Shown here: positions 7,628 to 15,996 of the stretch, one piece after another
Layout of the letters: each line of letters begins with the position of its first letter
Numbering within the stretch: position 1 is the stretch's first letter
From: Limisphaerales bacterium
GTDB taxonomy: Bacteria > Verrucomicrobiota > Verrucomicrobiia > Limisphaerales > UBA11358
Assembly (NCBI GenBank): GCA_003134375.1
Contig: PLAY01000158.1
Span: 1-56,279 of the forward strand
DNA length: 56,279 bases
Direction of reading: 5' to 3'
Program-made: the position numbers and the translations under genes
Notes under the pieces: generated by a model
What the model saw: only the letters and a program-made list of their open reading frames with translations
The model's database searches: none
What the model was told of the DNA's origin: nothing

Positions 7628-8529
7628 AACCAGACAGCAAACTCGCAAAAAAAATTGAGTCGGGAGATTTTATCGTCACCGCCGAGTGCGCGCCGGGCGC
7701 CACCGCGACCGGGGCCGCCACCGAAGCGGCCTTGAAATTCTTCAACGGCAAACTGGCGGCCGTCAACTTTCCCGACAACTCACACGGCGTGGCGATCTCA
7801 TCGGTGGCCGCGGCGGTGGCGGCCATAAAACTGGGCGCCGAACCGATCCTCCAGATGGTCACCCGCGACCGGAACCGCATCGCCCTGCAGTCGGATTTGC
7901 TGGGCGCGGCCAGCCTGGGAATCAAGAATCTGCTGTGCATGTCCGGCTATCATCAGATGCTGATCGGTTGTCCGGAATCGGCCAATGTTTTTGACGTGGA
8001 TTCGTCGCAATTTGTGGATCTGGCCACCCGGATGTCTGAAACCGGCGTCCTGGCCGACGGGACAAAATTTGACGGGCAATTTTCGATGCTGGTGGGGGCG
8101 GTGGCGAATCCGTTTCTGAGACCGATGGATCTCAACCTGTTCCGGCTCGGCATAAAAATCGAAGCCGGCGCACGGTTTATTCAGACCCACGCGGTGTTTG
8201 ACCTCGAGGCCTTCACTCAATGGCTCGAGGGCGCCCGCAAGGAGGGTCTCGCCCAAAAGACGGCGATTTTGGCCGGGGTTTTTCCCCTGGGCAGCGCGGC
8301 GGAAGCCGAAAAGCTCCGGGACACGTACGCCGAATTTCGCATTCCGGACAAAATCATTGAACGGCTGAAAAAAGCGGGCGATGACGCGGCGCAGAAAAAG
8401 GAGGGCATCGCCATCTGCGCCGAAACCATCAAGCAGCTCAAGGCGCTCGAGGGATTGCGCGGGATCCACATTCTTTCGGGCGGCAAGGAGGCCTCGGTGC
8501 CGGAGATTCTGGCCGCCGCCGGACTGTAA
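7624..8529 (+). CDS. metF: Methylenetetrahydrofolate reductase
   Basis: 301 residues. MetF is a TIM-barrel FAD enzyme that interconverts 5,10-methylene- and 5-methyl-tetrahydrofolate. Seen here are the N-terminal FIVTAECAPGA strand with a glutamate (E21) at the catalytic position, LQMVTRDRNRIALQSDLLGAA, IKNLLCMSGYH, the FDVDSSQFVDL region, RFIQTHAVFD near the barrel end, and GIAICAE. It lacks an NAD(P)H-binding extension, as in acetogen-type MetF, which works with MetV. The ATG overlaps the mvhD stop, and metV closes the operon at 21097-21765. This split of metF and metV to the two ends, with an mvhD before each, is unusual. Confidence 0.92.
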   Translation: MKPDSKLAKKIESGDFIVTAECAPGATATGAATEAALKFFNGKLAAVNFPDNSHGVAISSVAAAVAAIKLGAEPILQMVTRDRNRIALQSDLLGAASLGIKNLLCMSGYHQMLIGCPESANVFDVDSSQFVDLATRMSETGVLADGTKFDGQFSMLVGAVANPFLRPMDLNLFRLGIKIEAGARFIQTHAVFDLEAFTQWLEGARKEGLAQKTAILAGVFPLGSAAEAEKLRDTYAEFRIPDKIIERLKKAGDDAAQKKEGIAICAETIKQLKALEGLRGIHILSGGKEASVPEILAAAGL

Positions 8530-8544
8530 TTACCGGGAGAAATC

Positions 8545-9945
8545 ATGCCGGAAAAATATCACATCCAGACCCAGCCGGTCCCGCCGCGGCGTCCGCGCAT
8601 TGGCAAGCATGGCGTGGTGGACTGGCGCGAAGACTGCGCCCGGTGCCATAACTGCGTCAAAAAAGCCTGCGTCTATGACCGCTACAAACAGGAGGCGGAA
8701 TACATCCGCAATCTCAGCGACGTGGACGCGTTGTTTTTTGAGTGCATGGGTTGTTTTTCCTGCGTGCAGAATTGCACGAAGGGCATTTTGTGCCTGTCCA
8801 TCAATCCCGCCTACGAAAAACTCGGAAACAAATACTGGAAACCCGACATCATCAAAACGACGTGGGTTCAGGCTGAGACCGCGAAAATCCCGGTTTCCGG
8901 CGCGGGCTATCGCGGGCCGTTTTCCGGCCATGGTTTTGATTCCATGTGGACCGACATGTCGGAAATCGTCCGCCCCACCCGCGACGGCATTCATGGCCGC
9001 GAATACATCAGCACGTCGGTTGATATTGGCCGGAAGCCTTCGTACCTGTCGCTGAACGGGACCCAACCGGTTGCCGGCCTGCCGCCGCTGGTTTCGCTGC
9101 CGATGCCGTTGATCATTGATTTGAGTTCGCCGGCGCACACCCTGCCGAAGCTGGACGCGGCGATCGAACAGACCGCCGGCGACACCGGCTTGATCGCCAT
9201 CATGGATTCGAGTTACCGGCCGATGGACGAGGCCAACCTCGAAAACATCGCGTTTTATCTGGGACCGGACAGTCCGCCGGTGCCGGACGCGATGCTGAGA
9301 AAGACCCGGCTGGTGGAAATTGCCGATGGCCCGGCGGTGGCGGAGCGCATCAAGGAAATCAAAAAGATTCATCCGCAAATCGTGGCCGCCATCCGCGTGG
9401 AACTGACTGCGGCGGGCATCGGGCGCGCCATCGAACTGGCCGGACTGGGCGAGGTCGAGGTGATTCACGTCGTGGCCGACGCCAACGGCAACGAGTTGAC
9501 GGCGCAAAAGCCGCGGTTTTTGAAGGACATGCTCCGGCAGATTCACACCACGCTCATCGAGAAGGGCATCCGGGATGAAATCACGCTCATGGCCGGCGGC
9601 GGCATCGCTTTGCCGGAGCACATGGCCAAGGCCATCATCTGCGGCGCCGACCTGATCACCATCAACCTGCCGCTGTTGGTCGCGCTGGAATGTCATCTCT
9701 GCGACAGTTGCCGGCCCGGCACGCCCTGCCCCGCCCGGCTGGAGAAGATTGATTTCAAATACGCCGTGGGCCGGATGACCAATTTGATTGCCGCGTGGCA
9801 CGACCAGTTGATCGAGCTGATGGGCGCCATGGGCATGCGCGAGGCCCGCCGCCTGCGCGGCGACGTCGGCCGCGCCATGTTCTTCGAGAACCTGGAGGAG
9901 GAAACCTTCGGCAAACTTTTCGGCGCCAGAAAGGCAGGGCTATGA
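8545..9945 (+). CDS. Ferredoxin plus degenerate glutamate-synthase-like FMN barrel
   Basis: 466 residues. The N-terminus has ferredoxin-like cysteines (CARCHNCVKKAC near 32-43, then CMGCFSCVQNC near 70-80). The rest resembles the glutamate synthase FMN/TIM-barrel domain: LMAGGGIALPEHMAKAIICG corresponds to the late phosphate-binding loop, and CHLCDSCRPGTPC to the 3Fe-4S cysteines, followed by MTNLIAAWHDQLIELMGA. The early GMSFGS and QGAKPG motifs, intact in the next gene, are not visible, so this is a diverged paralogue that may have lost glutamate chemistry and act as an electron-transfer or partner subunit. Its stop overlaps the next start (ATGA). Confidence 0.75.
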   Translation: MPEKYHIQTQPVPPRRPRIGKHGVVDWREDCARCHNCVKKACVYDRYKQEAEYIRNLSDVDALFFECMGCFSCVQNCTKGILCLSINPAYEKLGNKYWKPDIIKTTWVQAETAKIPVSGAGYRGPFSGHGFDSMWTDMSEIVRPTRDGIHGREYISTSVDIGRKPSYLSLNGTQPVAGLPPLVSLPMPLIIDLSSPAHTLPKLDAAIEQTAGDTGLIAIMDSSYRPMDEANLENIAFYLGPDSPPVPDAMLRKTRLVEIADGPAVAERIKEIKKIHPQIVAAIRVELTAAGIGRAIELAGLGEVEVIHVVADANGNELTAQKPRFLKDMLRQIHTTLIEKGIRDEITLMAGGGIALPEHMAKAIICGADLITINLPLLVALECHLCDSCRPGTPCPARLEKIDFKYAVGRMTNLIAAWHDQLIELMGAMGMREARRLRGDVGRAMFFENLEEETFGKLFGARKAGL

Positions 9946-11480
9946 ACACGTTGCCTGAAAATACGCTGAAGACGCGCGTGCCGCAGGAGGAAGTGGAACG
10001 GGTGGTCAAACCCGCGCCGTCCCGCTATCGCAACGAGATCGCCAAGTACATCGTCCATCGCAGCCTGGACTGCGAACGCTGCGGCAAGTGCCTGGAGGTT
10101 TGCACCCATGGCGTCCATGTGCGAAAACCCGGGTTTGAATATTTCGGTGAGCCAAATCATCACCTGTGCATCGGACCGGCCTGCGCGAAAAACGGGCATT
10201 ATTGCGTGGCCCAGTGCCCCAAACAGGCGCTGCAAATCCGGGAAAATCCCATGTACCGGGCGCTCGGTGATTGCCGCTGGTCGGCGGATTTGATCCTGGC
10301 GACGTGGAAAATGGCCGAGACCGGCGAGGCGCCCTCTGACGAATACGATTTCAATTATGAGTGCGGCGATTCCGGCGGCGGCTTCGACAAGCTCCGGTTC
10401 AAATTCCCCAAACAGCCGCCGATAAAACTCGACGCGGACCAGATTGACACCAGCATATCGCTGAACAAACGCAAAGATGGCCGGCCCGAAATCAAAATTG
10501 ACGTCCCCTGGTATGGCGGCGGCATGTCGTTCGGGTCGGTCAGCAATGTGACCCAATTGTCCAAGGCCCGCGCGGCCGTGGCGTGGAACACGTTCACCTG
10601 CACCGGCGAAGGCGGATACATGGAACGCATGCGGCCATATGACGACCATATGATTACGCAGGTCGCCACGGGCCTCTTCGGTGTGCGCGAGGAAACCATC
10701 CAGCGGGTGCCGATTGTGGAATTCAAATATGCCCAGGGCGCCAAGCCCGGTCTGGGCGGCCACCTGCTCGGCGATAAAAACACCCCGGCCGTCGCCAGAA
10801 TGCGCGAGACCGTCCTCGGCATTTCGCTGTTTTCACCGTTCCCGTTCCATAGCGTCTATTCCATCGAAGACCACATGAAACACATTGACTGGGTCAAGCA
10901 TGTGAACCGGCGCGCCTTGATTTCAACGAAGGTTTCCACCCCGACGGACGTGGACATGGTCGCCGTGGGCAGCTATTCCGCCGGCACGCACATTGTCCAC
11001 ATTGACGGCGGCTATGGCGGGACCGGCGCGGCGCCGGACATCGCCAAGAAGAACATCGCCATGCCCATCGAATACGCCATCGGCAAGGTGCATAATTTCC
11101 TCACGGATGAAGGCGTCCGCGACAAGATGACGCTCATCGCCAGCGGGGGAATCCGCTCGGCCCACGACATCGCCAAGGCCATCGCCCTGGGCGCGGATGG
11201 CGTGGTCGTCGGAACGGCGGAACTGGTCGCGCTGGGATGCGTGCGGTGCAGCCTGTGCGCGAGCGGACGGGGTTGCCCGCGCGGCATTGCCACCACCGAT
11301 CCCGAGCTTTGCGGGAAAATGGATTTGGACTGGGGCACCCAGCGGCTGGTCAATCTTTACAGCGCCTGGCGCAAGACGCTGGTCGGCATTTTGCAGCGTC
11401 TCGGTCTGCGCAGCGTCGCCGAATTGCGCGGACGCACCGATCTTTTGATGCATTTGGATTACACCAATGACATCCGTTAA
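9942..11480 (+). CDS. Archaeal-type glutamate synthase FMN subunit with ferredoxin domain
   Basis: 512 residues from ATG 9942, which overlaps the previous stop; an upstream open frame is only a shadow. A ferredoxin module comes first (CERCGKCLEVC near 43-53 and a second set CIGPAC...CVAQCP). The glutamate-synthase barrel follows: GGGMSFGSVS near 193, CTGEGGY, QGAKPGLGGHL, SPFPFHSVYSIEDH, HIDGGYGGTGAAP, IASGGIRSAHDIAKA, and cysteines CVRCSLCASGRGC for the 3Fe-4S cluster. This set matches archaeal GltB2-like proteins, in which the FMN domain is a separate polypeptide converting 2-oxoglutarate plus ammonia and electrons to glutamate. Electrons could come through the ferredoxin module from HdrA (inference). 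A 132-bp repeat separates it from the next gene. Confidence 0.88.
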   Translation: MNTLPENTLKTRVPQEEVERVVKPAPSRYRNEIAKYIVHRSLDCERCGKCLEVCTHGVHVRKPGFEYFGEPNHHLCIGPACAKNGHYCVAQCPKQALQIRENPMYRALGDCRWSADLILATWKMAETGEAPSDEYDFNYECGDSGGGFDKLRFKFPKQPPIKLDADQIDTSISLNKRKDGRPEIKIDVPWYGGGMSFGSVSNVTQLSKARAAVAWNTFTCTGEGGYMERMRPYDDHMITQVATGLFGVREETIQRVPIVEFKYAQGAKPGLGGHLLGDKNTPAVARMRETVLGISLFSPFPFHSVYSIEDHMKHIDWVKHVNRRALISTKVSTPTDVDMVAVGSYSAGTHIVHIDGGYGGTGAAPDIAKKNIAMPIEYAIGKVHNFLTDEGVRDKMTLIASGGIRSAHDIAKAIALGADGVVVGTAELVALGCVRCSLCASGRGCPRGIATTDPELCGKMDLDWGTQRLVNLYSAWRKTLVGILQRLGLRSVAELRGRTDLLMHLDYTNDIR

Positions 11481-11493
11481 CAAAATCAACAAT

Positions 11494-11625
11494 GGTAGGG
11501 ACATCGCGCTGCGATGTCCCCGCCCGCGCAACAGCGGGCGGAACGAATCGCCCACAATGTGCGGATTCGGCCTATGCATTGCGCCGCTGAACGCAGCGCG
11601 GACGGCGCAGCGCGCCGTCCCTACC
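11494..11625. repeat. 132-bp palindromic element (family B), copy 1
   Basis: It runs from GGTAGGGACATCGCG to GCGCCGTCCCTACC and holds several hairpins. The element at 15814-15945 is the same length and is its inverted copy, nearly identical at both ends and diverged in the middle. The repeat fills the gap between the FMN gene and the amidotransferase gene of the operon. Confidence 0.9.
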
Positions 11626-11657
11626 AGGTTCTGGAATTTGATGCGCGACAATTTGTC

Positions 11658-14336
11658 ATGAACAGTGAACTGATAAAACGGCTGGCCGGTTCGAGAAAAC
11701 AACTGGCCGAAAGCCTCAACTATAACCCGCTTCTGAAAAAAGAGGCGGAGGAAGGCGGTTGCGGCGTGGTCGGTTTCTGCTGCAGCGAGCCGGTGGCGGG
11801 CCGGCATATTTACGAACCGTCGCGCCAGATGCACAACCGCGGCAACGGCAAGGGCGGCGGCATCGCGGCGGTGGGACTCGTTCCGGAACAGCTCGGCGTC
11901 AGCCGGGAGGTGCTCGACAGCCATTTCCTGCTGCACGTGGCGTTCATTGACACGAAGGTGCGGCCGGAAATCGAGGCGCAATTCATCAAGCCGTTCTTCG
12001 ACATCGCCGCCTCCGCGAAGCTCGACAAGGTTGATGACTGGAAATCCGTGCCGGGCCTGGAAGTGTTGCCGCCGGATGTCTGCCGTTATTTTGTCCGCGT
12101 CAAGCCGCTGGTGCTCGATGAGTTCATCGCGAAGAACCATCTGCAACAACTCGACCGCGACGAGGCGGAGGATGAATTCGTCAACCAGAACAGCTTCAGC
12201 CTCAACCAAAAATACTACGCGTCGCTGGGCGAAAAACGGGCCTTCGTGCTCTCGCATGGCCGGGACATCATGATTCTCAAGGTGGTCGGTTATGCCGAAG
12301 CCATCGTGAAGTATTACAAAATCGAGGAGCTGTGCGCCCACGAATGGATTGCCCACCAGCGCTTTCCCACCAAGGGCCGCGTCTGGCATCCCGGCGGCGC
12401 GCATCCGTTTGCGGCCATTGACATGGCGCTGGTGCATAACGGCGATTTCGCCAATTACCATTCGGTGACCGAATATCTCAAGCAGCGCCATATCTATCCG
12501 CAGTTCCTCACCGACACGGAAGTGTCCGCGCTGTTGTTCGACCTGCTCACCCGCACCTACCATTATCCGCTGGAATACATCATCGAGGCGCTCGCGCCCA
12601 CCACGGAACTGGACTTTGACCGGCTCGATCCGGAGAAGCAGAAGATTTACCGGGCCATCCAGGCCACCCACATCCACGGCTCGCCCGATGGCCCGTGGTT
12701 TTTCATCATCGCCCGCAACCTGGCCCGCCAGAAACAATTCCAGTTGATGGGCATCACCGACACCGCGATGCTCCGGCCCCAGGTGTTTGCCTTCTGCGAT
12801 GGCGAAGTCCAGGTGGGTTTGATTGGCTCGGAAAAACAGGCCATTGACGCCACGCTGTTGAGTCTCTCGAAGGATGACAAACGCATCTGCCCCGTGGCGG
12901 ACCGCTACTGGAACGCGCGCGGCGGCAGTCACAACGACGGCGGAGCGTTCATCTTCAATCTGCAAAAAAATCCGGCCGGCAAAATCCGGATTACCTGCAC
13001 GGACAAATTCGGCAAACCGGTTCCCATGCCGGGAGGGACCGAGGCCTGCGATTTTTCGAAGGGTGGCACAGGCCTCCGGCCTGTACCGTCGGGCGACTCG
13101 CCCGACGGAATGGAACAAATCGTTAATGAAAAACTGGCTGCCGGCAACAGCCTGGCGGCGTTCGAGTGGGTGCGCGACCAGCTTCCGAAATGGACCTACG
13201 ACGAATTCCGCGCAGCGTGCCGGCAGATGGTTGATGCGGCGAAAGATGCCTCCCGGACGGCGATGGCCATCGAGGTCTTTGCGCTGCTCAACGACCGGCG
13301 CTACTCGACCGGCTCCAAGAAACGCAGCCACGTTCTGCATGTCATCCACACGGAGTTGAGCCGGTTGCTCGGCAGCCTCCCCAACATCGGCTCGAAGGAT
13401 GCCGGCAAGAGCGCGTTCCGGCTCATTGATTTCGCGACGCGCGGCAGCCTGCGTCCGCCGCAGGAGAACGAAACCACGCTGGTCATTGACGCCGCGAATT
13501 TTGCGCCGGAAGGCAGCAACTGCGACGCGGAACTGCTGGTGGACGCGTTCATGAAGGGCTGGCGGCATTTCATCAGCTTTAATTGCATTGGCCAGCGTTA
13601 CATCGGCTGCGGCCTCGGCCCGGAAACCGGCGATGTGACCATCGAGGTTTATGGCAGCAGCGGCGATTATCTGGGTTCCGGCATTGATGGGCTGGCCATC
13701 ACGGTGCATGGCAATGCCCAGGACCAGTTGGGCCAGATCACCAAAGAGGGAAAAATGGTCGTCCATGGCGACGTGGGCCAGACATTCATGTACGGCGCCA
13801 AAGGCGGCGTGGTCTATGTGCTCGGCAACGCGGCCGGCCGGCCGCTCATCAATTCCGTCGGCAAACCCCGGGTGGTCATCAATGGCACCTGCCTCGACTT
13901 TCTGGCCGAGTCCTTCATGGCCGGCGACCCAAATCACGGCGGCGGTTTCGTGATCTTGAACGGCGTCAAATTCGATGACGAAGGAAAACTGGTTCCCCTG
14001 CCCGAGCCGTATCCGGGCAGCAATCTGTTCTCGCTGGCTTCGGGCGGCGCGATTTTTGTCCGCGACCCCGGCAAGACCATGGTGGATCAGCAGTTGAACG
14101 GCGGCAAGTTCGCCCGGGTGACCGCCGCGGACTGGGAATTGATCCTGCCGTACCTCGAGGAGAACCAGAGACTTTTCGGAATAACCGTCGGGCAGCTTTT
14201 GACGGTGAACGGCCAGCAGCGCAAACCCGCGCAGGTCTATCGCAAGGTTGTTCCCGGCAATATCAAGGCCATTGTCACGGAGGACACCGACGATGTCGCA
14301 GCCGAGGAGCTGGTTGGAGATCTGGCCGCGAAATAG
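11658..14336 (+). CDS. Class II glutamine amidotransferase-GXGXG fusion (glutamate synthase-like)
   Basis: 892 residues from ATG 11658, the first start after the 132-bp repeat; the frame is open from 11514 but that part is repeat DNA. An N-terminal nucleophile amidotransferase begins at EGGCGVVGF (Cys36), so a 35-residue propeptide would have to be removed, as in ordinary GltB. RGNGKGGG and HQRFPTKGRVWHPGGAHPFAA are further GATase motifs. A GXGXG beta-helix follows at about residues 655-790 (EVYGSSGDYLGSGIDG, YGAKGGVVYVLGN). Canonical GltB has these two domains at opposite ends with the FMN barrel between; here the barrel is in the preceding gene. A palindromic element is inserted in frame near residues 468-485. 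Confidence 0.88.
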   Translation: MNSELIKRLAGSRKQLAESLNYNPLLKKEAEEGGCGVVGFCCSEPVAGRHIYEPSRQMHNRGNGKGGGIAAVGLVPEQLGVSREVLDSHFLLHVAFIDTKVRPEIEAQFIKPFFDIAASAKLDKVDDWKSVPGLEVLPPDVCRYFVRVKPLVLDEFIAKNHLQQLDRDEAEDEFVNQNSFSLNQKYYASLGEKRAFVLSHGRDIMILKVVGYAEAIVKYYKIEELCAHEWIAHQRFPTKGRVWHPGGAHPFAAIDMALVHNGDFANYHSVTEYLKQRHIYPQFLTDTEVSALLFDLLTRTYHYPLEYIIEALAPTTELDFDRLDPEKQKIYRAIQATHIHGSPDGPWFFIIARNLARQKQFQLMGITDTAMLRPQVFAFCDGEVQVGLIGSEKQAIDATLLSLSKDDKRICPVADRYWNARGGSHNDGGAFIFNLQKNPAGKIRITCTDKFGKPVPMPGGTEACDFSKGGTGLRPVPSGDSPDGMEQIVNEKLAAGNSLAAFEWVRDQLPKWTYDEFRAACRQMVDAAKDASRTAMAIEVFALLNDRRYSTGSKKRSHVLHVIHTELSRLLGSLPNIGSKDAGKSAFRLIDFATRGSLRPPQENETTLVIDAANFAPEGSNCDAELLVDAFMKGWRHFISFNCIGQRYIGCGLGPETGDVTIEVYGSSGDYLGSGIDGLAITVHGNAQDQLGQITKEGKMVVHGDVGQTFMYGAKGGVVYVLGNAAGRPLINSVGKPRVVINGTCLDFLAESFMAGDPNHGGGFVILNGVKFDDEGKLVPLPEPYPGSNLFSLASGGAIFVRDPGKTMVDQQLNGGKFARVTAADWELILPYLEENQRLFGITVGQLLTVNGQQRKPAQVYRKVVPGNIKAIVTEDTDDVAAEELVGDLAAK
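13062..13110 (+). repeat. Palindromic element in frame inside the GATase-GXGXG gene
   Basis: Two adjacent hairpins, ACAGGCCTCCGGCCTGT (13068-13084) and GTCGGGCGACTCGCCCGAC (13088-13106), lie inside the reading frame and encode GTGLRPVPSGDSPDG. The insert sits in the linker between the amidotransferase and GXGXG domains. Related GGCACAGGC hairpins occur in pheT at 45207-45257. Confidence 0.8.
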
Positions 14337-14350
14337 CGGAAGAGAATCAC

Positions 14351-14917
14351 GTGATAACCATCAAAAATAAAAAGAACGGACCGGGCCTGAAGAGCGCCGT
14401 CGAAGAGATTTCCGGCGTGGATATCAGCGTCTGCTTCCAATGCAAGAAATGCTCCAGCGGTTGTCCGGTGGCCAAACTCACCAAGTCCCGCCCTTCGGAA
14501 ATCATGCGGCAACTGCATCTGGGCGCCGGCAATGAACTGCTTGAAAACGATCTCGTCTGGATGTGCGCCTCGTGCGAAACCTGTTCCGCCCGCTGCCCGA
14601 TGGGCATTGATGTGGCGGCGGTCATTGACGCGTTGCGCCGGCTGGCCCTGGAACGAGGGGCCTCGAAGCAAAAAGGCAATGTGTCGCTGTTCAACCGCGC
14701 CTTTTTGAAAACAGTCGAGACCTTTGGCCGCAGTTACGAGATCGGGATGATCACCGCCTACAAAATCGGCACGATGAAATTGATGAACGACACGGAAAAA
14801 TTCCCGGCCATGTTGAAGAAGGGAAAAATCGCCTTGCTGCCGCCCCGGGGCGGCGACCGGAAGACCGTGAAACGCATTTTCAGGAAATTTAAAGAAAGCA
14901 AAGGGGCCCAAGCATGA
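14351..14917 (+). CDS. hdrC: Heterodisulfide reductase-like subunit C
   Basis: 188 residues with a GTG start. It has two [4Fe-4S] motifs: C28-x2-C-x2-C-x3-C38 (CFQCKKCSSGCP) and C72-x2-C-x2-C-x3-C82 (CASCETCSARCP). HdrC carries electrons between HdrA and the HdrB active site. The length is normal for HdrC, with a basic helical tail. No membrane segment is seen, so it belongs to the soluble HdrABC type. It starts 15 bases after the GXGXG gene, and its TGA overlaps the hdrB ATG. Confidence 0.92.
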   Translation: MITIKNKKNGPGLKSAVEEISGVDISVCFQCKKCSSGCPVAKLTKSRPSEIMRQLHLGAGNELLENDLVWMCASCETCSARCPMGIDVAAVIDALRRLALERGASKQKGNVSLFNRAFLKTVETFGRSYEIGMITAYKIGTMKLMNDTEKFPAMLKKGKIALLPPRGGDRKTVKRIFRKFKESKGAQA

Positions 14918-15786
14918 GATACGCCTATTATCCCGGATGCTCGGCTGAATCCACGGCCCGTGACATGCACCAGTCCACGCTGGCCGTTGCCCGGGCACTG
15001 GGAATTGATCTGGTTGAACCCAAAGGCTGGACCTGCTGCGGCGCCACCGCCGGACACCAGACCGACCGGCTGCTGGCCGTGTCCCTGCCCGCCGCCAACC
15101 TGACCAAGGTCCAGGACCTGAAGCTGGACATGATGGTTAATTGCGCCGCCTGCTACAACCGGATGAAGGTGGCCAACCACGAAATTTCGTCCCATCCCAC
15201 CGTCCGCAAGGGCGTCCGCGAAGCGTTGGACCGGGATTATGACGGTTCGGTCAAGGTGCGGCACCTGCTTGAAGTGCTCCTGGAAGATGTCGGCCTGCCG
15301 GCCATCAAGCGGGCGGTCAAACGTCCGTTGAACGGTCTCAAGGTGGCCTGCTACTACGGCTGCCTGCTGGTCCGTCCGCCCAAGATTTTAAAATTTGATG
15401 ACCCGGAAAATCCAACGTCGCTCGACCGGCTGGTCACCGCCATGGGCGGCACGAGCCTGGAATGGCCGTCCAAGGTCGAATGTTGCGGCGGCGGCCTGTC
15501 GCTGTCGCGGACGGACGTGGTGGTCGAGCTTACGGGGTCAATCATTGACATGGCGGCCAGCGTGGGCGCGGATTGCATCGCCGTCAGTTGCCCCATGTGC
15601 CAGGTCAATCTCGATTTGCGGCAGCAGGACATCAACAAACAGACCGGCAAGAATTATCAAATTCCGATTGTCTATATCACCCAGTTGCTCGGCCTTTGCC
15701 TCGGCATCGGTCCCGGCGAACTCGGGTTCAACAAGCTGATGGTCCCGGCGGCCAACGTTTTGGAGAAGGTAAATGAACGCGCATAA
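14914..15786 (+). CDS. hdrB: Heterodisulfide reductase-like subunit B
   Basis: 290 residues with the two CCG domains that define HdrB. The first has C9, C41-C42-G and C77-x2-C80; the second has C150, C190-C191-G and C226-x2-C229. In methanogens these cysteines hold two non-cubane [4Fe-4S] clusters that reduce CoM-S-S-CoB. In a bacterium the substrate must differ; in Moorella-type clusters HdrB is part of the MetFV complex and its substrate is unsettled. All cluster ligands appear to be kept. It overlaps hdrC by four bases and is followed by a 132-bp repeat before hdrA. Confidence 0.92.
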   Translation: MRYAYYPGCSAESTARDMHQSTLAVARALGIDLVEPKGWTCCGATAGHQTDRLLAVSLPAANLTKVQDLKLDMMVNCAACYNRMKVANHEISSHPTVRKGVREALDRDYDGSVKVRHLLEVLLEDVGLPAIKRAVKRPLNGLKVACYYGCLLVRPPKILKFDDPENPTSLDRLVTAMGGTSLEWPSKVECCGGGLSLSRTDVVVELTGSIIDMAASVGADCIAVSCPMCQVNLDLRQQDINKQTGKNYQIPIVYITQLLGLCLGIGPGELGFNKLMVPAANVLEKVNERA

Positions 15787-15813
15787 AACAATCGTCATCG
15801 CCCTCCAGCGACT

Positions 15814-15945
15814 GGTAGGGACGGCGCGCTGCGCTGTCCGCGCCGCGTTCAGCGGCGCAACGCACCAGATGAGTCCGTGCCCCGTGCGCGAATCGTTCCG
15901 CCCGCTGTTGCGCGGGCGGGGACATCGCAGCGCGATGTCCCTACC
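15814..15945. repeat. 132-bp palindromic element (family B), copy 2, inverted
   Basis: Begins GGTAGGGACGGCGCG and ends CGATGTCCCTACC, the reverse complement of the element at 11494-11625 and exactly the same length. It lies between hdrB and hdrA. Together the copies form a 132-bp inverted pair around the GATase-GXGXG, hdrC and hdrB genes. Confidence 0.9.
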
Positions 15946-15996
15946 CCGGCAAAACAGCCGACCGGCAGGTTGGCCCTACCATTTCACCAAACAGCC

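Noticed and set aside
11514-11657. N-terminal extension of the amidotransferase-GXGXG protein
   Set aside because: The extension is the 132-bp repeat read as protein; ATG 11658 gives a propeptide length like ordinary GltB.
15877-15996. N-terminal extension of HdrA
   Set aside because: It is also repeat DNA; ATG 15997 directly precedes the flavin-binding fold.
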